From Pomacea canaliculata (Eukaryota; Mollusca; Gastropoda; Architaenioglossa; Ampullariidae): a stretch of 64,000 nt of DNA. A program made the translations under genes and the position numbers. The stretch is from contig NC_037592.1 of assembly GCF_003073045.1 (NCBI RefSeq), positions 13,696,384 through 13,760,383 on the forward strand. The letters are read 5' to 3'. A model generated the notes under the pieces. The model saw nothing but the letters and a program-made list of their open reading frames with translations, did not search any database and was not told where the DNA came from. Shown here piece by piece: positions 1 to 13,929 of the stretch (its first letter is position 1; every line of letters starts with the position of its first letter).

Positions 1-281
1 TTGTTATATATTTACATGGTCATTAATGTTCAATCTGCTGGTGGTATGTAGTCCAATAATCATTGGTATATATATATCTGTCCCTTAACTGTGACCTTGA
101 CTGTGTGTAGGGAGGACATAGTGAGACAATAATGATAAATCATTAGTGATTATTCTTAAATTCATGAAGCTGGCACTTTCTTCTGCCATATTTATTGAGG
201 CACCTTTGACTATTACCGAAATACCTGATAGGTTAAAAAAAATAATTTTTTTAATATTCTCCCTTTTTTATACAATTTCAG

Positions 282-3200
282 CAATTTTTTCCTACCTCCA
301 TCACGTCCCAGTACGACGGAGTGTGGGAAGCAAAGTCGTCATGTGCCCTACAGAAACTCACTTCTTACCATGGTTCTTCGTGACTCTCTTGGTTAGTTGC
401 AGACCAATTTATGTTTCAGCTTCTGCTGGAAGTTGCTGCAGTACTTAGTAGTTTGTTTCTTTTCATTACAGCCATTGTAATTATACACAACAACTTCAAC
501 TGTACCTGTATCAGTTTCATGCATTTTGTTAATTCTTTTTGAGCAAAATTGTGTTTCGTCTTGATGCTTCCCTTATAAAAACAAAGAAATGTCAGCCCTG
601 TGGAGCTTTGCACCTTGGACATATCAGAAGGTTAGTCCTTCTGATGTTGAGTAACAGGAGAAGCATCAGTGAAAAGAAGAAAGTGAAAAGTTATTCTTCA
701 CAAAGCGTTTGTTCCCAAATAGTTACAGTTCAGTCAAACATGCGTAATCAAAACATTTACTTGATAGCAAAAGATTCAGAAGTGTAAAGAGTGTACTTGA
801 TATTCTGTGAATTACATAGAAGCAGAGAAAATAACTTTTTTAAACAAATATTATTTGTCTTTCTCACATATTGTAGGAAGAATATTGGAAGAATCTTTCA
901 GGTACATTACCTAGGTTTCTTTTTCATAATTGTTTTTCATTCAAGGTGGCAATTGCTTGACTGCTATGATAGCAACTATTTCACTTGAAATCCATAACAT
1001 TGGAGAAACTTTGTCCACCTGCCGATTTGCCCAGCGTGTGGCTTGCATAGCAAATCACGCAAGGTATTATTACTCATGTTTTTTATTTAACTTAATCTGA
1101 AACCAGTATTGGCTGATAGGTTGATATGATAATTTTAGCATGATAAATAACTGCACACTTTTGTTCATAGATTTTGAGACAAAATCTTGGACTTGAGAGA
1201 CATAATCTTGCTTGGCTTTGAAGTGTTCATCATCCTGTTCAGAATATTCAGATGTCTATCACAAACAAAATGTTTCTTTCTGTGTTAGTCATCAAAACAT
1301 TGCCCTCTCTTAAAACTTTTTATGCTTAATGATAACAGGAGAAACGAAGAGGTTGATGACAAGACCCTTATTCAGCAGCTGAAAAAGCGTATTGCAGAAC
1401 TTGAAGCCAGCATGGCCTGCATGAAACTTTTGCAAGTATGTGGAGGCAGATTTGATTCAGACTACTTCTATGTATATGTTCATGCTAAGCTTTAGGTTCA
1501 TATTTCCCTGTGCTTAGGCTAATTTTATCAAATTCTTTTGTACACTAGTATATTATCACTAGTGGATGTGTTTTTTTGGTTTACAAGAAATGCAGTGCAC
1601 TCTGCTTATAAGCACAACTCATGGGCCAATGTCCTTATTGCAGCAGAATAGTTTGGCCTATCAAAGTTAACTGAATCAACAAGACTGGATGGTGATTTTG
1701 CCTATAAATAAAGTATGCTTATAACTAATGTGCAATGAACAGATGCACTGTATGTACATGGATGGATGCTTTTGAAGGTACCTAAATAATATCTATTTGG
1801 CTAAGACACAGAATGGCACCAAAAACCTTGACTTATTTTCTCCAAAACAGGACCAGGATGGAAGAGGAGGTGGGAGTGATGAAGAGGACACAAATGGCAA
1901 GCTGACAGATGAGGATAAACTCGCTTGTGCACAGGTGGTGCAGGAATACATTGCTGGCCGTGTGACTGATCCTGTAGTTGCAGGTAAACTGACACTCCAT
2001 ACAATGACTGTATAACAGTGATGCGAATATGCACATTTTTTTATGGAATATTCCTGTGGTTAAGAAATGAAGCATTTTGTCCAGCAGCTTTGCTTTTCTT
2101 GGTACTTTGCTTGTAAATATTCTTCCCATACTTACTACATTTACAGGTATTACTAACCCATTCAGATTCAGAGAGTGCCTACGGATCCTGAAGAAGATGG
2201 TGATCAACAAGTACTTCCAGCAATTTATCAACCTTCCCGACCCTACATCAAGTGGAAGCACTATGGCTAAGTCTTCAAGCAGTAATAATGTACGTCATGA
2301 AGTGTCATCTACTGATGACCAAAGAAGCAGACCCTTCAGAAGACCAAGCAGGATGTAATAATATACAGGTTCACAGACTAGACCAAACTGGAAGAAACTC
2401 TTCTATGATGAGGTACACAAAATAATTTTGAAGTAGATGTATATGTAGCACATTTCTGCAATGTAGAGTAGATCTAATGCACTTTACAGAAGTAAAAAAG
2501 AAGCATCTAAAATAAAAACAACATATATGTGATAGTATAATTGTGCAAATGAAATTTCACATAGGAAATTCCTTCACCTCATTATTGGTAAATGAATCAT
2601 TTGTGCACTCTTAGTGAATTATTAAAAATCCTTAACTGATCTGCAAATTACAGTTATATCTGAAATAAATAAAACACAATTAGTGAACAAAGCAGCTGAG
2701 GTACATTTTTGAATTTACATAGCTCATTGATAATAATCAAGATGTCTGATTTGTTCCAACAATGATTTTAAAGGCATAGAGCTCTTATGCTCCGAGTTGA
2801 AATAGCTATGGTTGGAAAGAAAAAAAGAGAAACATTTGACAGGTATTATGACAGGTAGCGATAGTTTAACAGTTGTCTTATGACATTAGTTTACAGCACC
2901 TTAGTGTAATCATTAAATCTGTTATACATGAGCATCTCTTTCTTGCATTGGACTATTTAACAAGTACTTATAAATGAAATGCATTATCATATATATATAT
3001 ATACTAGATGCCTGTTTTTTTTGTAAATCTTTGCACATTCTATGTTTATGTGGAACTTCTTTGGCTTCAGACTTAGGATTTAGAAAATTTCAAACTTACA
3101 AACAAATATTGAAAGTCATTGTCATGGTTTTGTCAAAGGGTTGGGGATATGCAGGCCATAACAAATGAGTCTGCTATCCATTCATTTGCTGGTTCAGACA

Positions 3201-6200
3201 AGTTTTTGCCAGCGTGCAAATGCTGTATGCTGCATCTCAAACAGGTAGTTCCTTGTTCTCAGTCTAGTAGTTAAAATAATTTTGTTTTGACATGACTATT
3301 TTATTTATTTATTTATTTTTGAATCAGTACTGTGGCCTGTGATTATCTTTGCCATCTGTACTTAAATATGTGTATACAACAATCATTTGATATTATTACC
3401 TTTACCTATGTGAAAGAGCAATTCAGTTTTAATAATTTTAGTTGATCATGTTGATTGAGAAGTATTTTGATTTTAAAGGTCAGAAGGGGAAACCACTATC
3501 AGCGGAAAATGAAATGTTGACCAATGTTCCCAGAGTATCTGTTTCTTCTGAACACTATAAATCTCCGTATGAGCGAAAGCGTGAAAGAGAAATCAGACGT
3601 CTTGCTCGCAAGGTGGATAGCATGAAAGACAGTCAAGCTATTCAAGAACAAAATGTACAAGCTCTGCAAGTAAATACTGTTTAGAAGAATTCAGAAGTAT
3701 GGAATCCACTATTAGGCAAGCAATCATGACTGTTCAGAATGCATAGACAATGTTGAAAATACTTTGTTTACAGTGTCCTCTGTCAATGGGGTTAAATATT
3801 GTCAAACAATGGTGAAGACTATTTAAGATTAGCATTTATTGAGTGTGTGTTCTGTTAATTTTCTTCTATCCTTTATGATGGAGTCAAATAACAAGGAGAA
3901 AAAAAAAAGACCTCGAGATTTTCTCTTCTTACAGCAATGAAGAAACTCTAAGTAAGCTTTAAATAAAATCCTACCTGAAGAAGAAGTTACAGAAAGATAT
4001 AAAGAATTACATAAGATAATGTTTGCATAGGATCTTTGGACCAAAAGCAATTTTAATCCACTTACTGTTTTCAATAGAAACAAGATAAGTGTCACACGAG
4101 AACAGATTGCAGACCAGCATGCATACATCCAGCGCCTCAGACATACAGAAGCCAGCCCAGAGATCTTGGCCCAAGAAAAGTTAATTGCAAGCCAGCTAGT
4201 TAAAAAAGAGGTAAGCTAGGTTAATAAAACTTTTGCCTAATTGAAGCAGATGGATTTATGTGCTGTACATGTATAGTGGAATAAAGATGTTTAAAAAAAA
4301 GGTAAGCTTAACCACATTCACTGGGTGGGAGGGGGCAACTGCTATTAATCATGGAATAAATTAGCAAGTTCCACATATCAGCTTACAGCAAAAAAGTTAT
4401 TGGATATTTTTGCTCTTCTCCAATGGTTGTAACCTTTAACAGCTTTAAGGAGAGAAGAAAAAAAAATCTATTCACATGAAAAGAATAAAAGCCAATGGGC
4501 CTCTAATAACATATGGAGGATGTGAAAATGCTCTTTGTGTGTGTGTGAGAGAGAGAGAGAGAGAGGCATGTACCACATACATGTAAAAGAACAAATCATT
4601 CTGTTTTCTAAAGACATGCACGTGCCTGTGAGAAGTAATTATCATGGATTTCTGGTGCTGGGTTAAAGTCATGAAAAGTCCTCCAAAAGATAACTCTTAA
4701 CCTTGGCAATGCAATTTTCAATTATAGGGAAAACTACAGAAAAAATTGGAGGAGATACTTCAACATAAAGCTGAACATGAGTCACAGATTACTGGGACAG
4801 AGGAAAGAGAACAGCTTCAGGCCAAGCCTGCAGAGAATCGCTCATTAGAAGAACAATTTGCTCAGTACAAAAAGCGTAATGGCACCTTGAACACTCGACA
4901 GGTGTTTGAAATGCTTAAATCAGAAGAGAAAAAACAGACAAAGGTGATGATGCTGAACTGTATATTGTCAGATGTTTAAGTAGAGTTAATTTACATAAAT
5001 GACATGCAAAAAATGAATGTGTTTCATATCAGGTCCCAGTTGTGGGTACACGTACAGCCATTGTGCATTCCTCCTTGAAATATTTACATGCAGCATTCAC
5101 ACACACCCTTGTTTATTCAGATGTCTTCTTAATTGTTAAATATGTCTTTATATTTTTGGTCATTAATCCCAAGATATTTGCATTTTGCATATTAAGTTTG
5201 TATAGAGTTCCTGATGAACTTTGCAATATTTACATACAAACATTTGTTGATGTTATCAATGTGTTTTGTTAACAAGTACAGATGTAGGCATAAGTCAGAT
5301 ACAGCTGTAACTTCTTATAGTAGGATGGCAACTCACAGATGACTTGTATTTGCAGATTATAGCCAAGACAGAAAAAGAACAGAAAATATTACTAACAAAA
5401 CAGGTGGCTGCAAGAGAAGAAGCTACTCGAGAGAAGCTCCATCTCCTGAAAGAAATGCTGCATAAAGCTCATCAGGAACAAATAGAGAATAAGCCATTGC
5501 CTTTTGGTCAGAAAACGGATGGTTTGTTTGCAACACACATGGGGTCTGTGCCGCAAGAATCAGCTTACTCAGCTGTATCCAATTACACTGCCAGGGATAT
5601 GCAAGGAGAAGAAAATGTTCTGTCATCCGCTATTAATGGATCTCACAAACAAAGACCATCTGATGATACTGGATCTCAGAACACTGCCCTTAGAGGGAGC
5701 AATGGTGCCTCTGATAACCGGTTATTGCACAGTCCAAAAAAACACAGAGTTAGGGTACAAGACTATGAATCTCAGCTGCCATCAGGACTTCTCAAAACAG
5801 AACAGATGCAGGTATCTGGGAGCTGTATTCAAGGGACACAGGAAGCTCTAAGCCCACCGTCATTCCTAGTGAATATGTTCGATGCATGGCTAATGGTGAG
5901 AAATTTGATGCCAGAAAGATGGGCTTGTCATCAGAAACCTTTGACACTGCCCTTCTGTCCATGCTGAATGGTGGGACACTACAGGTGTCATGTGATGCAG
6001 AATTTTATGACAAGTTTGCTAGATCACCACCACCCAGGAAAAGACCAGGACGAAGACATTTGAAACTCAAGAGTGCAGTTATACCAAAAGATTACCAGGA
6101 GCAAAATGAAAAGTTCGGGGAAGCCTGGGATCCAAAAGCTAAGGTTTGTACTTAAGTTGTGTTTACTACACCTTTGCATTGTCTCATTCTCTTTATACAC

Positions 6201-7013
6201 TTACAAACTCAGAGTAAACACATACTGGATGTCAGCACTCTGATAGAATATACCTTTTGACTATAACACTTTTCACCATCACTTTGCAAGGCCATTGTTT
6301 TGTTTCAAAGTAAAAAAGAACAGCTTCCCTTTGGCTTATTGCTTAACTCACTGTAAATATTGCTTTAAACCACAGAACTCACCTGTATCACAACGCCTTG
6401 CTCAATTCCTGGGTGACGATATTTCAAAGCCTAAACCTGTCCCACCATCAAAGCAAGGTATGTTTTATTGGCTTTTGATGATCGAGGCTATTCTGACACA
6501 TTTTATCAAGAAGCATTTAATTGGGATATTGCTATCGTCTCACATTTAGACTTCTTGCTTGAATATTCCAGGTTCTGTATTAAGCAACTGAAGATGGCTA
6601 TCATAGAAAAGATATTTGTTATATGACAGAAAAAAAACAATTCCTGTACATTTCATTATCAGTGAGAGTCTTGTTTCTCACCACATGTAAATGCATAGAA
6701 TGTGTATGTGCATTTTTTGTTAGGATGTATTATTTTTAAAAAATGAAAGTATATGTAATTGAGTTTTGATTTCTTGCTTCCAGATAATTCTTTTCAGCAG
6801 CGATCATATCTGCATGCAGAAAATAATAATTTTGTTGATGGCTTAGAAGTCGTCTCTCCACGAATACAGGCTCTTGAAGATAAACAACGAGAATTCACTT
6901 ACATGGGCCGAGTGCAAGCAGAGCGAGAAAGAATAGCAAAGATTCGCAGAGCAAGGAAAGCAGCTGAAACTATACAAAAAGCATGGAGGCTTCACAGAAC
7001 TCGCATCAAATGA
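282..7013 (+). CDS. KIF6: Kinesin-9 family motor, KIF6-like (3' part, cut by window edge)
   Basis: Plus-end microtubule motor of the KIF6/KIF9 group, which is linked to cilia. Only the end of the motor domain and the tail lie here. Exons, from splice sites and matching phases: 282-391, 946-1063, 1339-1435, 1851-1983, 2147-2289, 3442-3669, 4085-4210, 4728-4943, 5356-6143, 6376-6457, 6784-7013 (stop). The first two give the end of the motor: HVPYRNS, VLRDSLGGNC and STCRFAQRVA, which resemble KIF6 more than KIF9. Next come the neck and short coiled coils (RNEEVD, KKRIAELEAS), a charged coiled-coil tail, a Ser-rich linker, a block starting near WELYSRDTGSSK that resembles the KIF6 tail, and a final helix with an IQ-like motif (AAETIQKAWRLHR). 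In the 788-nt exon the frame changes by one base near 5800, since the linker reads in one frame and the block from 5817 in another. Start of exon 1 and the 2289 donor are less sure than the rest. Confidence 0.85.
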
Positions 7014-8613
7014 ATCTGTGGCTTCTCATTGTGATTAGTTTACCTATCATGATCAGACGATTCTTCTCTCTCCACTAAACATGGAAAAATATAGATTTCC
7101 TAGATTCAGGGTAAGTGCCTTAACCAAAAAACACTTTGGCCGTATGCATGTTCCATGCCTGATGGTACATGGCATTAGGTGGAGAACTAATAGCTTATGC
7201 TTTGAGAACAAATGTCTCATCTATATAATTATGATTATCTAAAATGATTTTCAATTTTGGTTAAAAGTTGATTTGGATAATCGTTTGGAAAACATTTAAA
7301 AAGGACATGTGCTGCGAAACATTTAAAAGGGACAGGTGTAAGAATTTATCTGGACTGCTTTTTTTGGTTTGCTATTATGATTACTGTCTCAAAATATCTG
7401 CTGTATAAATAGCATGATTGAAGCTTATAAAAAGGAAGCAACAAAAAAAGAAAGCAATCCAGATAACTTTTAATCTTGCTTCATGTCATCACATCAATAT
7501 ATTTTTTATACTTGATATTTGGGCTTCTCACATATTTTTTTCTTCCATATGGGTGGAACAAGCTCAGGGGAAACGTTAGCCAGTTTCTAAAGAAAATTAA
7601 ATACGTTTAAGAATGAAAAAGATGATTTAGCTATTCCTGAATGCATTGTGATTTGTCAAATAATTTCGTGTTGCTTCTAACAAATTTTCTGAGGTAAATC
7701 AATAAAATAGTTGTGCTATAAAACTTGTCTTCTGTGAATGTTTACAAATGATGTACTAAAACACTCATCATGTTCACTTTACTACTATTTTTACCCCTGA
7801 ATCTCCAGGTTTGCCTTGCAACAGTATATGTACACATTTAAACTTCCACACTGTGTGCTCTGTTCCCTTTTCCACCCCTCCACAAGTATGCATGTACAAA
7901 CACAAAGCCAGAATGAGACACTAAACACTAAATTTAATGGACAGCCTGCACAAAATCTTATTGCAAATATCAACAAATGGTAACATTAAAATATGCCCTC
8001 ATAAAATATTCTCCTCATGTAAAATTCTAACCTGAGAAAGTAAAATACAAAGCAATTTGGTTAAACAACTTTTATATACCATGATGTAATCTTTCTTGAA
8101 AATTGTGCCCATGCACAAAAAAGCTCTAGCAAATTTTGTCCCTGAAAATGTAAGTGAACCAGAAAAAATTCCACGATCATGCAGTCGTCCTTATTTGGTT
8201 ACACTATAATACCAAAAAAAAAAAGTGAGCGCCAAGTCCTTTCTAATGATAGCGCCTTCAAGCTGATGAAGATAAAAATTGAGTGCACCTAGAAACTTTC
8301 ATGATTCAAAATGAAGTTATTCAGACATTGTTTACGCCTAACGCATTGCGAACAACATCCTTAATCGTAAAGCTTCTTCAAAAACAAGGCTGACAATATT
8401 TTAAAAGAATGATAAAAATATGAACATGAGATTTTTTTAAAGTAAACATTTTGCTTTGAAACATTTAGCATTTTGCTTAAAAGCACTTTCAAGATTTAAG
8501 GATTTTGTGGTAGGAAAAACAAAGTAATAATCCTGAGAGAAAATGTTTCTAATCAACAGACAATAATAAAGCAATTAATAAGTACTTCATGTATGTCTCT
8601 GGAAGTTGCAATT
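7014..8613. other. Tail-to-tail 3' UTR region between KIF6-like gene and ferritin
   Basis: The two genes converge here. The stretch is AT-rich with no coding signal that I can see on either strand. It should hold the 3' UTRs of both; I could not fix the ferritin poly(A) site. Confidence 0.5.
7701..7706 (+). terminator. Candidate poly(A) signal of the KIF6-like gene
   Basis: An AATAAA hexamer about 690 nt after the stop codon. It is the first clear one downstream; an ATTAAA variant lies near 7596. Position only; the cleavage site cannot be seen. Confidence 0.4.
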
Positions 8614-10137
8614 CTAGGCAGATTGTGATTGTAGAGTTTCTTTATCAAAGAGATATTCACCAACGCCAGTCCCAACACGCTTGAGGTTGGTAACAAAGTC
8701 TGCGATCTGCTTGATGGACTCAACCTGTTCCTTGAGAAATTCACCTTCCAGAAAGTCGCACATCTGTTTCACACAAACATCCATGTTGCAATGAATTAAA
8801 AAAAAACTGTTCTAAGCTAAAAACAAAATAGTATTAGATGTCTGAAGAATTTTCCAAAATTGAAATAGTTTATATAGTTTTGATTAGTTTACATGCAGGT
8901 GAATCATGCATCATTTTATATATAATTTAAATTAATAATTTCTGAGTTACTGCATCCCTTTAACTTAAAAAATGGATCAATACCTGTGCATCGCCATGTG
9001 AATCAGCACACTTGTGAAGGTCAATTAGAGACTGGTTAACACTTTTCTCCAGCTGGAGTGCTGCCTGCATTGCATCTAAACCTGTTCCCCAGTCATCAAC
9101 ATCTGGTTTCTGCAAAAGAGGCATTGAAGCAAATCAAAATCATAAAATGAAAACTGTAATTTTTATTTTGTTTTGAATAATATTACTTTTTCTATATCTG
9201 TAAATGTTTATATCTTTTTCCATGCATTTAAACATGGACCAAAAAAAAAATCTTTTGATTGCATTAAGTACGTTGTGTGACCTTGAGTGAAAATATGTTC
9301 AAATGTTTAGTTTTGTTACTGGTCTATTAAGTCAGGTCCTTTGCTCAGATTGTTATAACATGGTCACAAAGATACCCTGGATATAAGTGTGCATGGGTAA
9401 AAAAAAATGGACAAAAGTTTCCATTTTTCCAATATCATCATGATAAAAAAACAAACCTTAATGTCTTGCAATAAAATTCTTCCACCTCGCATGTTTTGAT
9501 ACTTCATCAGCTTCTCCGCATGCTCTCGTTCCTCATCAGAATTTTTCTTGAAAAAGTTATAGAAACCCTTCAGGCCGACATTATCGCGGTCAAAACTGAA
9601 TGCCTGCAAAAGATCACCAAAATGTATTGTGCAACAATATAATTTGTAATAATGTCAGTTTTAGTGCATGTGATAATACTATGCTGTTGTTTTTGAGTAC
9701 ATTTAAACTGGAGGTTGCATGGTTGCAATCAGAACACGCTACACATTTCTTAAAAGTAATGTAACAATTAAACCAGTGTATTATTACAAAACTCCTTTAC
9801 ATCCAGTTCCGCTGGTACATTTTGTTCCGATCGATTTTTTTTATTTTTATTTTATTAATGCGAACTGAGTAAATGCCTACTAAAACCGATTTTGTACGCA
9901 TGAGAAATTGTTTTCTCCAAACTGAATAATGATCTATCATTTAGTAAAAAGTCTTGAACTAGTTGAAGGAGAAGAGGAGAAATCTGATATTAAAGCCGGG
10001 GAGTATCACGAGGGCACCGCTTTTCATTATACACTTACCATCGACATGTAAACATAACTTGCATATAGCTCAAGATTTATCTGGCGATTGATGCCCGCCT
10101 CGCAATCCTCGTGGTAGTTTTGTCGAATCTGAGCCAT
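8614..10137 (-). CDS. FTH1: Ferritin, cytosolic heavy-chain type (complete, four coding exons)
   Basis: Iron-storage subunit that oxidises Fe(II) and assembles into a 24-mer shell. Exons (- strand order): 10137-10039, 9603-9457, 9109-8984, 8763-8614. All junctions are in phase 0 and give 173 aa. The protein runs from [15 protein letters not shown] to LQSQSA. All ferroxidase-centre residues are present: Glu23, Tyr30, Glu57, Glu58, His61, Glu103 and Gln137 (matching human E27, Y34, E61, E62, H65, E107, Q141), so it should be catalytic. There is no signal peptide, so it is the cytosolic (soma) type and not a secreted or yolk ferritin. The start is the only Met upstream of the conserved N-terminus, and a splice acceptor lies 14 nt before it, so the 5' UTR is split. 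I found no clear iron-responsive element nearby (see findings). Confidence 0.97.
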
Positions 10138-10151
10138 TGTTGATTTTAAAT
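10138..10151 (-). other. 5' UTR part of ferritin exon 1 with upstream splice acceptor
   Basis: On the - strand, a pyrimidine-poor but acceptable acceptor (CACCTACAG, ending at 10152) lies directly before the 14-nt leader and the ATG. This implies at least one non-coding exon farther upstream (higher coordinates), which I could not locate. Confidence 0.5.
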
Positions 10152-10228
10152 CTGTAGGTGAATATCCACCTTTATGTAAAGGCAATGGGCAATAACTGCA
10201 CACACACCACACGTAGAGAGGAGTAGCT

Positions 10229-10278
10229 GTTCCTGGCGGAGGAACACGTTTGTATGTTCACGAACGTATATAGTTCGT
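10229..10278. promoter_or_regulatory. Two short hairpins upstream of the ferritin start
   Basis: Hairpin 1 (10229-10245) has the stem GTTCC/GGAAC and a 7-nt loop. Hairpin 2 (10260-10278) has the stem ACGAAC/GTTCGT and loop GTATATA. Neither carries the CAGUGN loop of an iron-responsive element. They sit about 100 nt above the coding exon and may be in the 5' UTR intron or promoter. No function is shown. Confidence 0.25.
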
Positions 10279-12343
10279 AGGTTTATGTTACTTGCGCAAG
10301 AACAATTTAATTCATAGGTCGCATTCTTAAACGCTACTATTATCACGACTGAATTATATATGTATGATATAAAACTGCTGTGCTACTTTTGGGGCTTTAA
10401 AAATATACTCAAGCGACAGAAAAACGATTTTTTTTTTTTTTTTTTTTTTGAGCGGGGGGACAGTGCTCCACCTTTACCCCAACTAGCTCACTATATATGG
10501 AGTAAGTTGATCTTTATAGTCTCTGATCACCTGTCGTTTTCAGACTCCCATTACTAAATTACCCATCAAGGTTTTTTTTTAAGATAAATAGTTTTTTATG
10601 TTCACATGGTATACAAGAAAATATAAGAAAAACAAGACAAAAACTGAGGTCTTATAGTTTTTAAGATATTTCTGTTTGAAGTTTAATTGTGATTTGCATC
10701 ACAGCTATAATTACTTTATTTGTGACCATGTTTGAAGCTCTCCTATACAGCAGCTTGAAATATATCCCCAAGTACTTCATATGAGAAATTACTAACACTG
10801 ACATTTTACTTAAGTGATTGAAAAACTGATTTGCAAAGTTACACTGGGAAAAAACACATCAAAATATGAAAAATACAGTTTTGTATATATATATTACTTA
10901 CGCATTTTACAAGAGATAGCGCAGGAAAATCCTTTTGTGTTCTGATGGCGTGCTTAGTTCATACATTTTTTGGCTGTAAGTCTGCCCACCATGAGGGTGT
11001 AAAACGAAAATTGTGTCAACAGTGATTTTGAAGTATTTATGTTATTTGCTAAAATATTATGAATATTCTATATTGTAAGGAAATCACACAACTGCATCTT
11101 ACACACAGAAAGTAAAAACTGTTTTCTACGTTGTTTTTAGTTACAAAAATGAGTTTCGATGTTATGAACTTTTATGAGGTAGCAACTTTGTTTTAAAAAA
11201 TGCATTTCAGAAGGCTTTTACAAGCAATGATGTGTCCTCTGTCATAAATTATGTGAACAAAAACAAATTTTCTTAAATAATCATAAGGCTAACCATCTTT
11301 CTTATGACTTTCACTACTGTGCTAGTGCCAGTTTACATAAAGGTTTAAAACCGACTTCAGCAAGTAATGGCACAACTACTGGCTAGTGACATTTGGTAGT
11401 TTGAATATAAGGTAAGCTCTAGATTCAATTGATGACTGGCCATTCAAAAACAGATGCACATCTTCAGCTTCATTCCTATAGTCTTTACATCATAGATCTA
11501 TGTAGATGGATTTATGTTATCCATGATAGCCATAAAACAGAGCACATGGCAAGTGGGAAAAGGCACATCACACTACTTAGTGTGTTTTTACCTCTCAAAG
11601 TTGGTTGATCTGGGAGATCAGGAACTGACATGTCTTTTACCACTTATAAGTGCTTGACTGATTTTGGACTTGCATTAAGAGGACAGAATAAACAGGAGAT
11701 ATGTTCACTTTATGTACCTCCGTAATTTTCATAATTTCTTCGTTTATGGTCTTTAGAACTGTCAATTGTTAAAAATTCTCACCACAGCTACTTACAAGGC
11801 AAGTTTTAGGAAAACAGTAACGGTTTAAATCGATGCCATCATTCAAAGAACCTTTATTTTTGGCAATCTTTCATTTGCAAAAATACATTACTCATAAATG
11901 AGCCAAGATAAATAATGCACATGAAATAAAAAGCTGAAATGATGATGACAATAATGGTAAGTACAGGCAGCTTTTGTTTATCTCTTTTCTCCGCTTTTCT
12001 ATAACTGCAGTTATTAGGTAAAAATAATCATCTAGAACTAGAGGTAGAATACTGGCCAAAACCCAAGTAGTACTGGAAATTACCGGATATAGGCAATGTG
12101 TAAAGTTTGTCAGTTGCTCTCACCCCATCCTTAAGGGGAAACATTTTTAAAAAATAAAATGTGACTAGAAAGTGTTAAAATAATTTTGAGGTAATAATGC
12201 TGAATCATGGTACTTTTTTTTCTAACAGATAAAACGGAAATTGAACAGCTTCTAATAAGTTTCACTTCTTCCTTGGTCCTGCATATGCAGGCACTTAGCT
12301 TGCTTTCTAATATGGTCACACTAATTCCTTGGTCTACCATATA

Positions 12344-12651
12344 CAGGCGGTCCTCGACTTACGACGTTGTTCCATTCCTACGTCGCGTCGTAAACCGATT
12401 TTTGCTGTAAGTCGGAACATACGTACATACTGTACATAAATAAAATACTGTAAGCACTTATCCTATCTAACATCTATCCTAACAAAACATATAAAATATG
12501 TTTAATAATGAAGTGAAACAGGAATAACACAAAGTTCGCGTTACGACACAAAACCACTTAAGTCGAAACAAGGCTTTATACAGTAAATGGGAGATGTGTT
12601 GTAACCACAAAACATTGTAACTCGGGGCTGACGTAACCCGAGGACCGCCTG
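12344..12651. mobile_element. Tigger/pogo-like MITE, TA target site
   Basis: A 308-bp element with perfect 13-bp ends (CAGGCGGTCCTCG and its complement) flanked by TA on both sides. The inner part of each end continues with loose similarity (ACTTACGACG versus GGTTACGTCA). The end sequence and TA duplication fit the Tc1/mariner superfamily, Tigger group. It is too short to code for a transposase, so it is non-autonomous. Confidence 0.8.
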
Positions 12652-13929
12652 TACTGGCTTCCTTGTATTCTTATACCAAGGGTGGGACAAATACAAAGTC
12701 ATCTTTAAGGAAAGAACCTCTGCCAACAACAAAGCAAAATGATAATGTTTTAAAACTAAAATTCACTAAGTGCTTTATATTTTTTCTAGCAAAAAGAGCA
12801 ACGTTTTTTTTTTTATATGGTAAAGTCTATAAAATACATTGCCACAGCATTGATATATATAAACATGAAAAATACGGCAAGGTAGACAATCTCATGAAAG
12901 ATACTGGATATTAGCTGTCTTTTTTTTAAAAAAAAAATGTCAGAAAATGACAGCAGTTGACAAAGTCAAGAGAATTCACTCTTGTGTAGCAGGAAGATGT
13001 ACAGCATTTTTTTAAAAAGTACTTTCTTGCAATGCAGAGAGAAAGAGTATGTTTGTGTGTGCACACACCTATAATAATGGGCAGACAACATAAATTACCG
13101 TGCTCAACAGCCAGACTTTTATAATGCTGCAACATTCCGCATACTTTTCAGAGCAAGGCACCCAGAAACCTTAATTATAATCTATCTGTGAGTATGCAGT
13201 TACCAGAAGGGCTGTATATATATAACCTTGTTAATTTTCAAGAAACATTCATTGTTAGAAAATCCAAAAGAGATTTTCAATCAATTCATACATAAATGTC
13301 ACAATATCATGAACCCCAGATAATCAAGGACATCATGATGTGACTGACATCTCCATATTTTGAAAGAAGAAAAAAAATCTGACTTTGCTTGGTATGATAA
13401 ATTAGGTATGTGTCTTTTTACATGGGTAGAAATATTTTAAACATTAGAAGTAGCAGTATGTCACATAAATTAAAAAAAAATCCAGTAAAAGTTGGCTGCT
13501 TCTGAAAGATACAATGCAAAAGCCAATGCATAATGTGTAATAACAAATAACACAATTGTTTTTACAACAGATTAATTGACTAAGGAAGTTAGCATCCAAA
13601 ATTTAAAAAAAAAAAAAAAGACGGGGAAAGAAAGATTATCATTAGAAAGTGGGAGAGCCTATCTTTTAAAAAAATCAATCATTTACTTGCTAATGTTGCG
13701 TTGTTGTGTAGGGAGAGATCTTTCCCAAACTATTTTCCAAAGACAGAAATATTCCTGAAAAATGTAAGAACAAAAACTCACTGAGCATTACAAAACACTG
13801 GACATTATCTGTATCACTCAGTTGAACACTGGCAGTGGAGAATCATATCGCAGCATGAGTTGGGATAGCCTTTGACACGGTTTATAAAGTAAAAGGAAGG
13901 AGGGGGGGAAGAACTGGTGTTTTATGCTG

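Noticed and set aside
539-988. Open frames between the first two KIF6 exons as extra coding sequence
   Set aside because: The exons ending at 391 and starting at 946 join in phase to give the conserved DSLGGNC sequence, so the stretch is intron.
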